A stretch of DNA of 5,143 nucleotides from a bacterium. GTDB lineage: Bacteria; Patescibacteriota; Minisyncoccia; UBA6257; 2-01-FULL-56-20. Shown here piece by piece: positions 1-5,143 of this stretch (position 1 is its first letter; every line of letters starts with the position of its first letter). A program made the translations under genes and the position numbers. Under the pieces are notes generated by a model, which saw only the letters and a program-made list of their open reading frames with translations, searched no databases and was not told the DNA's origin. Location: the NCBI GenBank assembly GCA_021801885.1, contig JAKABL010000044.1:1-5143 (forward strand), read 5' to 3'.

Positions 1-795
1 CTCGAATACCTCAATCGCATCATCAATATCGATCAGTCGCCGATCGGGCGCACGCCGCGCTCCAATCCTGCCACGTACGTGGGTGCATGGACCCATATCC
101 GCGACCTTTTTGCCTCAACGGAGGACGCACGCGTGCGCGGCTACAAGCCGGGCCGCTTCAGCTTCAACGTCCCGGGCGGTCGCTGCGAGAACTGCGAAGG
201 GCATGGCACGATCGCGATCGAAATGCATTTCCTCCCGACGGTGTATGTCGCATGCGACGTGTGCAAAGGAAAGCGCTTCGATCGTGAAACGCTCGAAGTG
301 GAATATAAAGGCAAGAACATCTATGACGTGCTCCAGATGACGGTGGAGGAGGCGGCGCAGTTCTTCGGCGACATTCCGTGGCTCGAGGAAAAGCTGACCA
401 TCCTCGAGGAGGTGGGGCTCGGCTACCTCGAGCTCGGCCAGTCCGCAACGACGCTCTCCGGCGGCGAGGCCCAGCGTATCAAGCTTTCCGCCGAACTGGG
501 GAAGAAGGATACCCACCGGACGCTCTATCTGCTCGACGAGCCGACGACGGGCCTCCACTTCGCCGACATTGATCAGTTGCTCAAGGTCCTGCAGCGCCTC
601 GTCGACCGCGGCAATACGGTCGTCGTGATCGAGCACAATCTTGATGTGATCAAGACCGCCGATTGGGTGATCGATCTTGGACCCGAAGGCGGCGCGCGCG
701 GCGGCACGATCGTCGCGGCGGGAACGCCCGAAGAGATCGCAAGGAAGAAGGAGAGCTATACGGGGCAGTACCTCCGCAAGGTCCTCCAGAAATAG
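1..795 (+). CDS. uvrA: Excinuclease ABC subunit A, C-terminal part (5' end outside window)
   Basis: UvrA is the ATP-driven DNA damage sensor of nucleotide excision repair; it loads UvrB onto lesions in the cytoplasm. The reading frame is open from base 1, so the gene begins upstream; 264 codons are visible of a protein that is usually about 940 residues. In order, counted from the first visible codon: [16 protein letters not shown] near residues 11-26, a zinc finger C-x2-C-x19-C-x2-C (codons at 184, 193, 253 and 262), the ABC signature LSGGEAQR (454-477), Walker B with LLDEP (Asp-Glu codons 535-540), and the H-loop histidine in VIEHN (codon 634). The end, [10 protein letters not shown] followed by a Tyr-Leu-rich tail, is the normal UvrA C-terminus, so the 3' end is intact. 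No T-tract terminator follows the TAG stop. The next gene has its own promoter, and uvrC lies about 380 bases downstream on the same strand. Identification is certain from family motifs. Confidence 0.98.
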   Translation, partial: LEYLNRIINIDQSPIGRTPRSNPATYVGAWTHIRDLFASTEDARVRGYKPGRFSFNVPGGRCENCEGHGTIAIEMHFLPTVYVACDVCKGKRFDRETLEVEYKGKNIYDVLQMTVEEAAQFFGDIPWLEEKLTILEEVGLGYLELGQSATTLSGGEAQRIKLSAELGKKDTHRTLYLLDEPTTGLHFADIDQLLKVLQRLVDRGNTVVVIEHNLDVIKTADWVIDLGPEGGARGGTIVAAGTPEEIARKKESYTGQYLRKVLQK

Positions 796-800
796 CCTCG

Positions 801-850
801 TCGTCCCGGGACGATATGAACTCTCACAGACCCCGTCCCGCGACGATTTG
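801..850. repeat. Palindrome plus imperfect direct repeat, possible operator pair
   Basis: Positions 801-814 (TCGTCCCGGGACGA) form a perfect 14-base inverted repeat. The 17 bases at 802-818 (CGTCCCGGGACGATATG) recur at 834-850 as CGTCCCGCGACGATTTG, with two mismatches and a start-to-start distance of 32 bases, about three helical turns. The second copy runs into the -35 element at 848-853. Tandem, helically phased sites overlapping a -35 are typical of repressor operators, so regulation of the downstream small gene is a reasonable inference. The palindrome alone could instead be a short hairpin at the 3' end of the uvrA mRNA, but no U-rich tract follows it. The regulator, if any, is unknown. 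Confidence 0.4.
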
Positions 851-876
851 ACTTTGAGGAGAAAAAAGTTGATAAT
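848..876 (+). promoter_or_regulatory. Sigma70-type promoter for the small membrane-protein gene
   Basis: The -35 element TTGACT (848-853) is separated by exactly 17 bases from the -10 element GATAAT (871-876); each matches consensus at five of six positions. The predicted transcription start is near 883, giving a leader of about 22 bases that contains the Shine-Dalgarno sequence of the gene at 905. The position after the uvrA stop suggests that this transcript is independent of uvrA. It might reach uvrC if the terminator at 1122-1151 is read through. Confidence 0.7.
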
Positions 877-892
877 ATTCCCAGAATGCCTT

Positions 893-899
893 AAGGAGG
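893..899 (+). promoter_or_regulatory. Strong ribosome binding site fixing the start of the 59-residue gene
   Basis: AAGGAGG at 893-899 is a full-strength Shine-Dalgarno sequence with 5 bases between it and the ATG at 905. It decides the start of the small gene: the same frame is open much further upstream, back into uvrA, but only this ATG has a ribosome binding site and lies downstream of the promoter. Confidence 0.8.
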
Positions 900-904
900 C
901 AGAG

Positions 905-1084
905 ATGAGGAGATCGTCCCTTAGGGGATATGTTGTAGGATATGCGATCGCATCTATCGCATTCATCGCCGTACTTGGTCCCACAACGCGGTGGGGAAAT
1001 GTCCATCCCGTGGTTGCGGCGCATGTGGGCGCGGTGCTCGTGATCGCGGGCATTCTGCCGCTCATGAAAATCGCGTGGAGGTGA
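905..1084 (+). CDS. Small two-helix membrane protein, function unknown
   Basis: This 59-residue protein was not recognised as a member of any family. It starts with basic residues (MRRSSLRG). Two hydrophobic stretches of about 17-19 residues, roughly 9-25 and 35-53, are separated by a short polar loop (GPTTRWGNVHP), and the protein ends in KIAWR. This predicts a hairpin of two membrane helices, probably with both ends in the cytoplasm because basic residues sit at both termini. The case for a real gene is the combination of a near-consensus promoter at 848-876, a perfect ribosome binding site at 893-899 and an intrinsic terminator 37 bases past the stop: a complete small transcription unit. 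It lies between two excision-repair genes, but nothing in the sequence ties it to repair. The TGA stop at 1082-1084 immediately precedes a segment able to pair with the terminator, so its translation might influence uvrC expression (inference). Confidence 0.75.
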   Translation: MRRSSLRGYVVGYAIASIAFIAVLGPTTRWGNVHPVVAAHVGAVLVIAGILPLMKIAWR

Positions 1085-1121
1085 TCCGCGCGAACATCGT
1101 CCAGGAGGAGGCTGGGAAAAC

Positions 1122-1151
1122 GCCCGCGCAAAAGATTCGCGCGGGCTTTTT
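1122..1151 (+). terminator. Intrinsic terminator between the small gene and uvrC
   Basis: A perfect 8-bp GC-only stem is formed by GCCCGCGC (1122-1129) and GCGCGGGC (1139-1146), with a 9-base loop. It is followed at once by TTTTT (1147-1151) and an AT-rich stretch. The run AAAA just upstream (1117-1120) could extend pairing with the T tract. It ends 21 bases before the uvrC start codon, so any transcript entering from the small gene must pass it to reach uvrC. A 9-base segment at 1086-1094 is perfectly complementary to 1136-1144 and could form an alternative helix that excludes this stem. Confidence 0.85.
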
Positions 1152-1160
1152 ATATATAAT

Positions 1161-1164
1161 GAGG
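1161..1164 (+). promoter_or_regulatory. Shine-Dalgarno sequence of uvrC
   Basis: GAGG at 1161-1164, inside GAGGAAAAGGAT, lies 8 bases before the ATG at 1173. That start places the PGVY motif of the GIY-YIG domain at residues 11-14, as expected for UvrC. A TATAAT string directly upstream (1155-1160) would start transcription inside this site, so it is not counted as a promoter. Confidence 0.65.
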
Positions 1165-1172
1165 AAAAGGAT

Positions 1173-2420
1173 ATGATCGCCTATAAAAAATTTCCGGAAA
1201 CGCCGGGGGTCTATGTCATGAAGGATGCCGAAGGCCGCGTGCTTTACGTCGGCAAGGCCGCGAATCTGCGCCGCCGCGTAGCGAGCTATTTCGAGCGCCC
1301 GCACGATGTCCGCATCCAGACACTCGTAAGCCGCATTGCGGCGATCGAGCTCAACAAGACGGAGACCGCACTCGAAGCGCTCATCCTTGAAGCCGAGCTC
1401 ATCAAAAAGCTGAGACCACCGTTCAATGTGCGCGAAAAGGATGACAAGAGCTTCCTCTATGTGGAGATAGCATCGCGCGAGAAGTTCCCGCGGGTGCTCC
1501 TCGTGCGGGGCAAGGATGCCGAGCGAGGGACGCGGTACGGACCGTTCACGTCGGCATCGTCCGCGCGCGAAGCGATGCGCATCTTGCGGAGGATATTCCC
1601 CTGGAACACCCACGCTCCGGATCTTGTCGGAAAAATGAAGCGGCCCTGCTTCGATTACGAGGTGGGCCTCTGTCCCGGCACCTGCATCGGCGCGGTGACG
1701 CACGACGAATATATTGCGCATACGATCGTGCCGCTCAAATTATTTTTTAGCGGCGGCAAAAAGCGCGTACTCGCGATGTTCGAGAAGGAAATGAAGGCGT
1801 CGGCAAAGGGGCTCGATTTTGAGCGCGCCGCGCGCATGCGCCGGCGCATGTTCGCGTTGAAGCACGTTCAGGACAGTACGCTCATTTCCGAGAATGAAGT
1901 GCTGGTGCCCGCGGCGAGCGCCCCTGCGAAGGGTTCTCGGGAAGGAGCGGCTGCGCCGAGGACCTATCGCATCGAGGGATACGATATTTCGAACATATCG
2001 GGGACGTCGTCCGTGGGCTCCATGGTCGTCTTCGAGGATGGCGAGCCGAACAAAGAGGAGTACCGTAAATTCAGGATCAGGAGCGTGGATGGTCCGAACG
2101 ATGTGGGAATGCTCACGGAGGTGCTCGAGCGTCGCTTTAGCGCGCGCCATGGAGGGGAGGAGGGCTGGCGCATGCCGGATCTCGTGCTTATCGATGGGGG
2201 ACTCGCGCAGGCGAATGCAGCAAAAAAAGTGCTCCTGCGGGCGGGTCTCCGCATTCCGGTGCTCGGCATCGCAAAAGGTCCCGAGCGGAAGCGGAACGAT
2301 ATCATCGGCGCCGTGCCGAAAGGCGTGCGCAAGGAAACGCTCGTGCGTGTGCGGGACGAAGCCCATCGGTTCGCGATCGGCTACCACAAAAAACTTCGCA
2401 GCGTGAGAGCGTTCCAATGA
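1173..2420 (+). CDS. uvrC: Excinuclease ABC subunit C, shortened form
   Basis: UvrC makes the 3' and 5' incisions in nucleotide excision repair after UvrB loading. This protein has 415 residues, against about 560-610 usually. Domains in order: GIY-YIG nuclease at about 8-90 with PGVY (11-14, Val for the usual Ile), YVGK (25-28), the arginines at 33-35 and the probable catalytic Glu73 in LILEAELIKK; a cysteine-cluster region with Cys159, Cys167 and Cys171, where the usual first Cys is His147; a UVR motif for UvrB binding at about 197-233; and an RNase H-like nuclease at about 266-410 with Asp271 (YDISN), Asp341 (LIDGG) and His398 (DEAHRF). Between UVR and RNase H there are only about 38 residues, rich in Ala, Pro, Gly and Ser, where family members have 130-160. 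The protein stops right after HKKLRSVRAFQ, so the C-terminal helix-hairpin-helix pair is absent. The frame is uninterrupted and all catalytic residues remain, which argues for a functional reduced enzyme rather than a pseudogene. Confidence 0.95.
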   Translation: MIAYKKFPETPGVYVMKDAEGRVLYVGKAANLRRRVASYFERPHDVRIQTLVSRIAAIELNKTETALEALILEAELIKKLRPPFNVREKDDKSFLYVEIASREKFPRVLLVRGKDAERGTRYGPFTSASSAREAMRILRRIFPWNTHAPDLVGKMKRPCFDYEVGLCPGTCIGAVTHDEYIAHTIVPLKLFFSGGKKRVLAMFEKEMKASAKGLDFERAARMRRRMFALKHVQDSTLISENEVLVPAASAPAKGSREGAAAPRTYRIEGYDISNISGTSSVGSMVVFEDGEPNKEEYRKFRIRSVDGPNDVGMLTEVLERRFSARHGGEEGWRMPDLVLIDGGLAQANAAKKVLLRAGLRIPVLGIAKGPERKRNDIIGAVPKGVRKETLVRVRDEAHRFAIGYHKKLRSVRAFQ

Positions 2421-2462
2421 TCCGATGCGTCAGCCCCGGCACGCGGATGCCCGAGCGTTGCG

Positions 2463-3065
2463 CTATTGGGTGATGTAAACGGGACCGCTCGTGATATCGC
2501 CCAGGTTATTGCCGTCGAAGTGGATGCGGATGAGGTACACGCCGGGAACGACATCCTTGAACTGCCCGCCATAGCGGAGAAGCGAGACCGAGCGGGCATC
2601 CCATGTATAGGAGGTCTGGTTCATACCGGTCTGGGAGAGGATGACGCCGGTGACCGTTTTGGTCGTGGCATTGATGAGCTCGATCTCGCCAGTGACGCCT
2701 GCGCCTGCGGTCCATGCGATGATATTCTGCCCGCCGATGGTCCATACAGCCCCCGATGCGGGGGACAGGAGATGTACGGTGATCGTGCGGCTCGGCGATG
2801 CGGGCGCGGCAGTGCTCTGTCCGGAGCGTGCGCCGCCGGAGGCCGGAGCCGATGAAGGGGTTGTCGCGGCGGTGCCGGTCGTGGCGGCGGTGCCGGTTGC
2901 CGAAGTGCTCGTGGTGTTCGGAAGTGCGGATGACGGCGCGACAGGATGGGCACCGGTCCGGGCGAGCGCGACGATGAGCGCGATGACGGCAATGACGAGC
3001 ACGATGATCGCCGCGAGCGCGATTTTGGGCCGTTGCTGTATGGCAATAATGGGATTTCTGTTCAT
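2463..3065 (-). CDS. Membrane-anchored extracellular protein with a small beta-sandwich-like domain
   Basis: The 200-residue product has a basic cytoplasmic N-terminus (MNRNPIIAIQQRPK), one membrane helix at about 15-35, a low-complexity linker at about 38-93 rich in Ala, Thr, Ser, Pro and Gly, and a compact domain at about 94-200. The domain pattern (HLLSPASGAVWTIGGQNIIAWT, then SYTWDA, then PGVYLIRIHFDG and a final VYIT) resembles the 'SP..G..W..G....I.W' beta-sandwich repeats of surface proteins, including the Kre9/KNH-like family; that assignment is from memory and tentative. Topology would put the domain outside the cell on a flexible stalk. The ATG at 3065 was chosen over a GTG at 3083 because it begins directly before the basic segment; neither has a strong Shine-Dalgarno sequence. 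The gene converges on uvrC, 42 bases from its stop, and diverges from the FAD oxidase gene. A ligand or partner cannot be read from the sequence. Confidence 0.8.
   Translation of the reverse strand: MNRNPIIAIQQRPKIALAAIIVLVIAVIALIVALARTGAHPVAPSSALPNTTSTSATGTAATTGTAATTPSSAPASGGARSGQSTAAPASPSRTITVHLLSPASGAVWTIGGQNIIAWTAGAGVTGEIELINATTKTVTGVILSQTGMNQTSYTWDARSVSLLRYGGQFKDVVPGVYLIRIHFDGNNLGDITSGPVYITQ
2863..2898. repeat. 18-base tandem duplication in the linker of the anchored protein
   Basis: Two adjacent 18-base copies (2863-2880 and 2881-2898) differ at two positions. On the minus strand they encode the doubled hexapeptide GTAATT in the stalk of the membrane-anchored protein. The unit is a multiple of three, so copy-number changes would alter stalk length without breaking the frame. 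Confidence 0.8.
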
Positions 3066-3121
3066 ATATCCATGGTACCACACCCCGCAATCGCGTAAAG
3101 AACGAGCGGACGGGGATCGTA

Positions 3122-3130
3122 TGCTATACT
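3122..3130 (+). promoter_or_regulatory. Extended -10 promoter of the FAD oxidase gene, probably giving a leaderless mRNA
   Basis: TGCTATACT at 3122-3130 is an extended -10 element (TG-n-TATACT). No -35 resembling TTGACA is found at 16-18 bases upstream, which extended -10 promoters tolerate. Transcription would start about 7 bases after the element, near 3137, only 3 bases before the ATG at 3140. No Shine-Dalgarno sequence precedes that ATG (TTTACCTATT), so element spacing and missing ribosome binding site agree on a leaderless transcript. Confidence 0.65.
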
Positions 3131-3139
3131 TTACCTATT

Positions 3140-4810
3140 ATGCTTGCCGATGAAATAAAGGAATTCTTCCATGGCGACGTCGCGGCGGATGACGCGACGC
3201 GCGCGAACTATAGTCACGACTATTCCGTCTTCAAGGTGACGCCGCAGGTCGTCGTGTTTCCCAAGGATGCGGACGATCTGAAAAATCTTGTGAAATTCGT
3301 CGCCAAAAAGAAGGCGGCAGGGGAATCAATATCGCTGACCGGCCGTTCCGCGGGCACGGATATGACGGGCGGTCCGCTCACGCAGAGCATCGTCGTGTCG
3401 TTCACCAAATATTTCAACCATATCATCGACATCGATGACGCCGCGATGGTGGCGCGCGTGGAACCCGGCGTATATTTCCGGGACTTTGAAAACGCATTGA
3501 CCGCGAAGGACCTTCTCTATCCCGCATTCCCCGCATCGAAGGACCTCTGCGCGCTCGGGGGGATGGTCAATAACAATAGCGGCGGCGAAAAGACGCTTGC
3601 CTACGGGAAGACGGAGCGCTATGTGCGTGCGGTGAATCTCGTAATGGCGGATGGTGAGTCCCACTTGTTGACGCCGCTTTCGGGCGAGGCGCTCCAGCGG
3701 AAGCTTGCCGAAGAGAGTTTTGAAGGCGAGATCTTCCGCACGCTCAAGAAGCTCATCGACGATCACTACGACGAGATCATGGCGGCAAAGCCGGACGTAT
3801 CAAAGAACTCTGCGGGCTATTATCTTTGGAATGTCTGGGACCGGCAAACCGGCGTATTCGACATCACGAAGCTCATCGTCGGATCGCAGGGGACGTTCGG
3901 ACTGCTGACGGAGGCAACGCTCGGCCTCGTTCCGCTCAAGAAACATTCGCGCCTCTGCGTGGTCTTTTTGAAGGATCTTTCGTGGGCGGCCGATCTCGTG
4001 GAGGTTGCATTGCCGTTCGCGCCGGAGAGCATCGAATCCTACGACGACAAGACGGTGGAGGTGGCGGTGCGTCTGTGGCGCCAGGTTCTCGGCTCGATGA
4101 AAGGCAACGTCGTTTCGCTCGGGCTGCAATTCCTTCCGGAGGTGTTCATGGTGCTGCGCGGCGGCATGCCGAAGATGATCATGCTGATCGAGCTCACGGG
4201 CGACGATGAACGGGAGCTCCAGGAAAAGCTCGGTGCCCTCGCCGCGGCGATCCGCGATTTTGCGCGCGCGCACGCCGGCATCCAGGTCCTTCCCCTCAAG
4301 CACGAACGCCAGGAGCAGAAATATTGGACGATCCGCCGGGAAAGCTTCGCGCTCCTCCATAGCAACATGCGCGGCATGGATACCGCGCCATTCATCGACG
4401 ATTTCATCGTGAAGCCGGAATATATGAAGGAGGTCCTTCCCAAGGTGAATGCGATCCTCGACGAATATAAGCACGATCTCATCTATACGATCGCAGGCCA
4501 TCCCGGGAACGGCAATTTCCATATCATTCCGCTCATGAACTTGAGCGACCCGAGGGTGCGTGCGCTCATTCCGGAGATCTCGGAAAAGGTGTACCGATTG
4601 ATCCTCCAGTACCACGGATCGATCACCGCGGAGCATAATGATGGCCTCATCCGCACGCCGTATCTCGAAGAGATGTATGGCCCGAAGATCGCGGCGCTCT
4701 TTGCGGAGACCAAAAAGATTTTCGATCCCCAGGACATCTTCAATCCCGGGAAAAAGGTGGGGGGGAGTCTGCAGTACGCGGAGGAGCATATCGCGCCGAC
4801 CGGCGCATGA
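3140..4810 (+). CDS. FAD-linked oxidase/dehydrogenase, GlcD / D-lactate dehydrogenase-like
   Basis: A 556-residue flavoprotein of the superfamily that oxidises 2-hydroxy acids such as D-lactate, glycolate or D-2-hydroxyglutarate, passing electrons to an acceptor not shown here. The FAD-binding PCMH domain spans about 35-270, with the phosphate-binding TGRSAGTDMTGG (67-78), NNNSGGEKTLAYGKTERYV (144-162) and GSQGTFGLLTEATL (248-261). The C-terminal FAD-oxidase domain includes RRESFALL (399-406), GHPGNGNFH (453-461), EHNDG (498-502) and the ending FDPQDIFNPGKKVG (528-541). The paired histidines His454 and His461 and the EH of EHNDG match the substrate/metal region of the family. GNGN replaces the more common GDGN, and EHND replaces EHG. 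There is no C-terminal iron-sulfur domain, no signal peptide and no membrane helix, so it is probably a soluble cytoplasmic enzyme. The start at 3140 is the only one that keeps the N-terminal segment; the next in-frame Met is residue 75. No partner redox genes flank it, and the substrate cannot be assigned. Confidence 0.92.
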   Translation: MLADEIKEFFHGDVAADDATRANYSHDYSVFKVTPQVVVFPKDADDLKNLVKFVAKKKAAGESISLTGRSAGTDMTGGPLTQSIVVSFTKYFNHIIDIDDAAMVARVEPGVYFRDFENALTAKDLLYPAFPASKDLCALGGMVNNNSGGEKTLAYGKTERYVRAVNLVMADGESHLLTPLSGEALQRKLAEESFEGEIFRTLKKLIDDHYDEIMAAKPDVSKNSAGYYLWNVWDRQTGVFDITKLIVGSQGTFGLLTEATLGLVPLKKHSRLCVVFLKDLSWAADLVEVALPFAPESIESYDDKTVEVAVRLWRQVLGSMKGNVVSLGLQFLPEVFMVLRGGMPKMIMLIELTGDDERELQEKLGALAAAIRDFARAHAGIQVLPLKHERQEQKYWTIRRESFALLHSNMRGMDTAPFIDDFIVKPEYMKEVLPKVNAILDEYKHDLIYTIAGHPGNGNFHIIPLMNLSDPRVRALIPEISEKVYRLILQYHGSITAEHNDGLIRTPYLEEMYGPKIAALFAETKKIFDPQDIFNPGKKVGGSLQYAEEHIAPTGA

Positions 4811-4833
4811 GGATTTTTTGAAGCGCATCGGCG

Positions 4834-4867
4834 CGACGGATCACCGGTATGCGGCGTCCCGTCGTTT
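4834..4867 (+). terminator. Irregular hairpin after the FAD oxidase gene, possible weak terminator
   Basis: CGACGG (4834-4839) pairs with CCGTCG (4859-4864). Inside, CCG (4844-4846) can pair with CGG (4852-4854) around a 5-base loop, with bulges between the two helices. Only TTT follows before G, so the U tract is poor. It stands 24 bases after the FAD oxidase stop and directly before the -35 of the next promoter, which is a sensible place for a terminator, but the signal is weak. Confidence 0.3.
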
Positions 4868-4894
4868 GTCATTTGGCGCAACGCCGCGTATACT
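4866..4894 (+). promoter_or_regulatory. Sigma70-type promoter of the ABC ATPase gene
   Basis: The -35 element TTGTCA (4866-4871) and the -10 element TATACT (4889-4894) are 17 bases apart, each with five of six consensus matches. The predicted start near 4901 gives a leader of about 29 bases. The only purine-rich ribosome binding candidate in the leader, AAAGGA ending at 4915, is 14 bases from the ATG, longer than usual. Confidence 0.7.
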
Positions 4895-4929
4895 TTTTCT
4901 CAAAGAAGCAAAGGAAATCACTGCGACAT

Positions 4930-5143
4930 ATGGTCGAATTTTCCCATCTCACAAAGGCATATAAGAAGCGGGTCGCGGTGGATGATTTCACGCTCACCGT
5001 CGACGCCCCCATCTTCGGTTTTCTCGGCCAGAACGGTGCCGGGAAAACGACCATCATGAAGATGATCGTGGGCCTTCTGCGGCCGACGAGCGGCACGATC
5101 ACGATCGATGGCGCGCTTTCGTCGCACCCTATTTTCAAGAAGA
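4930..5143 (+). CDS. ABC transporter ATP-binding protein, N-terminal part (3' end outside window)
   Basis: The first 71 residues of an ABC ATPase that would power a membrane transporter at the cytoplasmic face. Visible are the N-terminal beta strand with the usual opening MVEFSHLTKAY, where Tyr11 is the likely A-loop aromatic residue stacking on ATP, the Walker A motif GQNGAGKT at 33-40, and the following GLLRPTSGTITIDG segment (48-61). The combination FGFLGQNGAGKTT with LLRPTSG is typical of ATPases of ABC-2-type exporters (DrrA/CcmA-like), so an export role is likely but cannot be proved without the rest and its permease partner. The ATG at 4930 is preferred because the family starts at this point; upstream codons in frame offer no other good start. 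The gene has its own promoter at 4866-4894. Confidence 0.92.
   Translation, partial: MVEFSHLTKAYKKRVAVDDFTLTVDAPIFGFLGQNGAGKTTIMKMIVGLLRPTSGTITIDGALSSHPIFKK

Noticed and set aside
115..1131. 338-codon open frame on the minus strand opposite uvrA
   Set aside because: It is a shadow of the uvrA codon pattern in GC-rich DNA. The composition (many Arg, His, Leu, Asp) has no recognisable domain, and the uvrA frame has full family motifs.
1155..1160. TATAAT directly upstream of uvrC as its own promoter
   Set aside because: No -35 or TG extension is found at proper spacing (the region is the terminator stem), and transcription would start inside the Shine-Dalgarno sequence. It is probably part of the AT-rich terminator tail.
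2421..2462. Short GCGT/ACGC hairpin between the converging uvrC and anchored-protein genes as a bidirectional terminator
   Set aside because: The stem is only about 4 bp with a 10-base loop, and no T tract exists on either strand.
3066..3083. GTG at 3083 as start of the anchored protein (six residues longer)
   Set aside because: No Shine-Dalgarno sequence at useful spacing, and the extra MWYHGY adds nothing to the signal-anchor. The ATG at 3065 precedes the basic segment directly. The choice remains uncertain.
4793..4819. GCGCC/GGCGC hairpin at the end of the FAD oxidase gene followed by TTTTTT
   Set aside because: The stem is only 5 bp and the T run begins 7 bases after it, too far for a normal intrinsic terminator.
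3800..4828. 342-codon open frame on the minus strand opposite the FAD oxidase gene
   Set aside because: Antisense shadow of the oxidase codons, with Arg/His/Asp-rich text and no motifs.
1..5143. CRISPR arrays, tRNA/rRNA genes, insertion sequences or phage genes
   Set aside because: The window was read on both strands and no regularly spaced repeats, cloverleaf-like stretches, transposase motifs or terminal inverted repeats were seen.

Overview
This 5143-base window is compact, GC-rich bacterial DNA carrying the 3' end of uvrA, a small membrane-protein gene, a short uvrC, a membrane-anchored protein gene on the minus strand, a GlcD-type FAD oxidase gene and the 5' end of an ABC-transporter ATPase gene. 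All stops seen are TAG or TGA and no gene has an in-frame TGA, so the standard bacterial code fits. The very short UvrC, the anchored protein with a Ser/Thr/Ala-rich linker and a small beta domain, and the stand-alone FAD oxidase ending in an EHNDG...FNPGKKVG-type C-terminus recall Candidate Phyla Radiation (Patescibacteria/Parcubacteria-like) genomes. That placement is inference; no rRNA or other marker gene is present to settle it.

Layout. Positions 1-795 hold the last 264 codons of uvrA (zinc finger, ABC signature, Walker B, H-loop). Positions 796-904 hold a 14-base perfect palindrome, a 17-base near-repeat of its right part, and a near-consensus sigma70-type promoter. This promoter drives a 59-residue protein with two predicted membrane helices (905-1084). 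A strong intrinsic terminator (1122-1151) separates that gene from uvrC (1173-2420). A minus-strand gene (2463-3065) converges on uvrC and diverges from the FAD oxidase gene (3140-4810), which has an extended -10 element only about 10 bases before its ATG and so is probably translated from a leaderless mRNA. A 119-base gap with an irregular hairpin and a good promoter leads to the truncated ABC ATPase gene (4930 to window end).

How the genes relate. UvrA (damage recognition) and UvrC (dual incision) belong to the same nucleotide excision repair pathway; uvrB is not in the window. The other genes have no obvious link to repair. The most notable observation is the reduced UvrC. It keeps all recognisable catalytic residues of both nuclease domains and the UvrB-binding UVR motif. 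It lacks the C-terminal helix-hairpin-helix module and about 100 residues between the UVR motif and the RNase H-like domain, and a His occupies the position of the first Cys of the cysteine cluster. A second candidate is a possible attenuator between the small membrane-protein gene and uvrC, where a 9-base helix could compete with the terminator.
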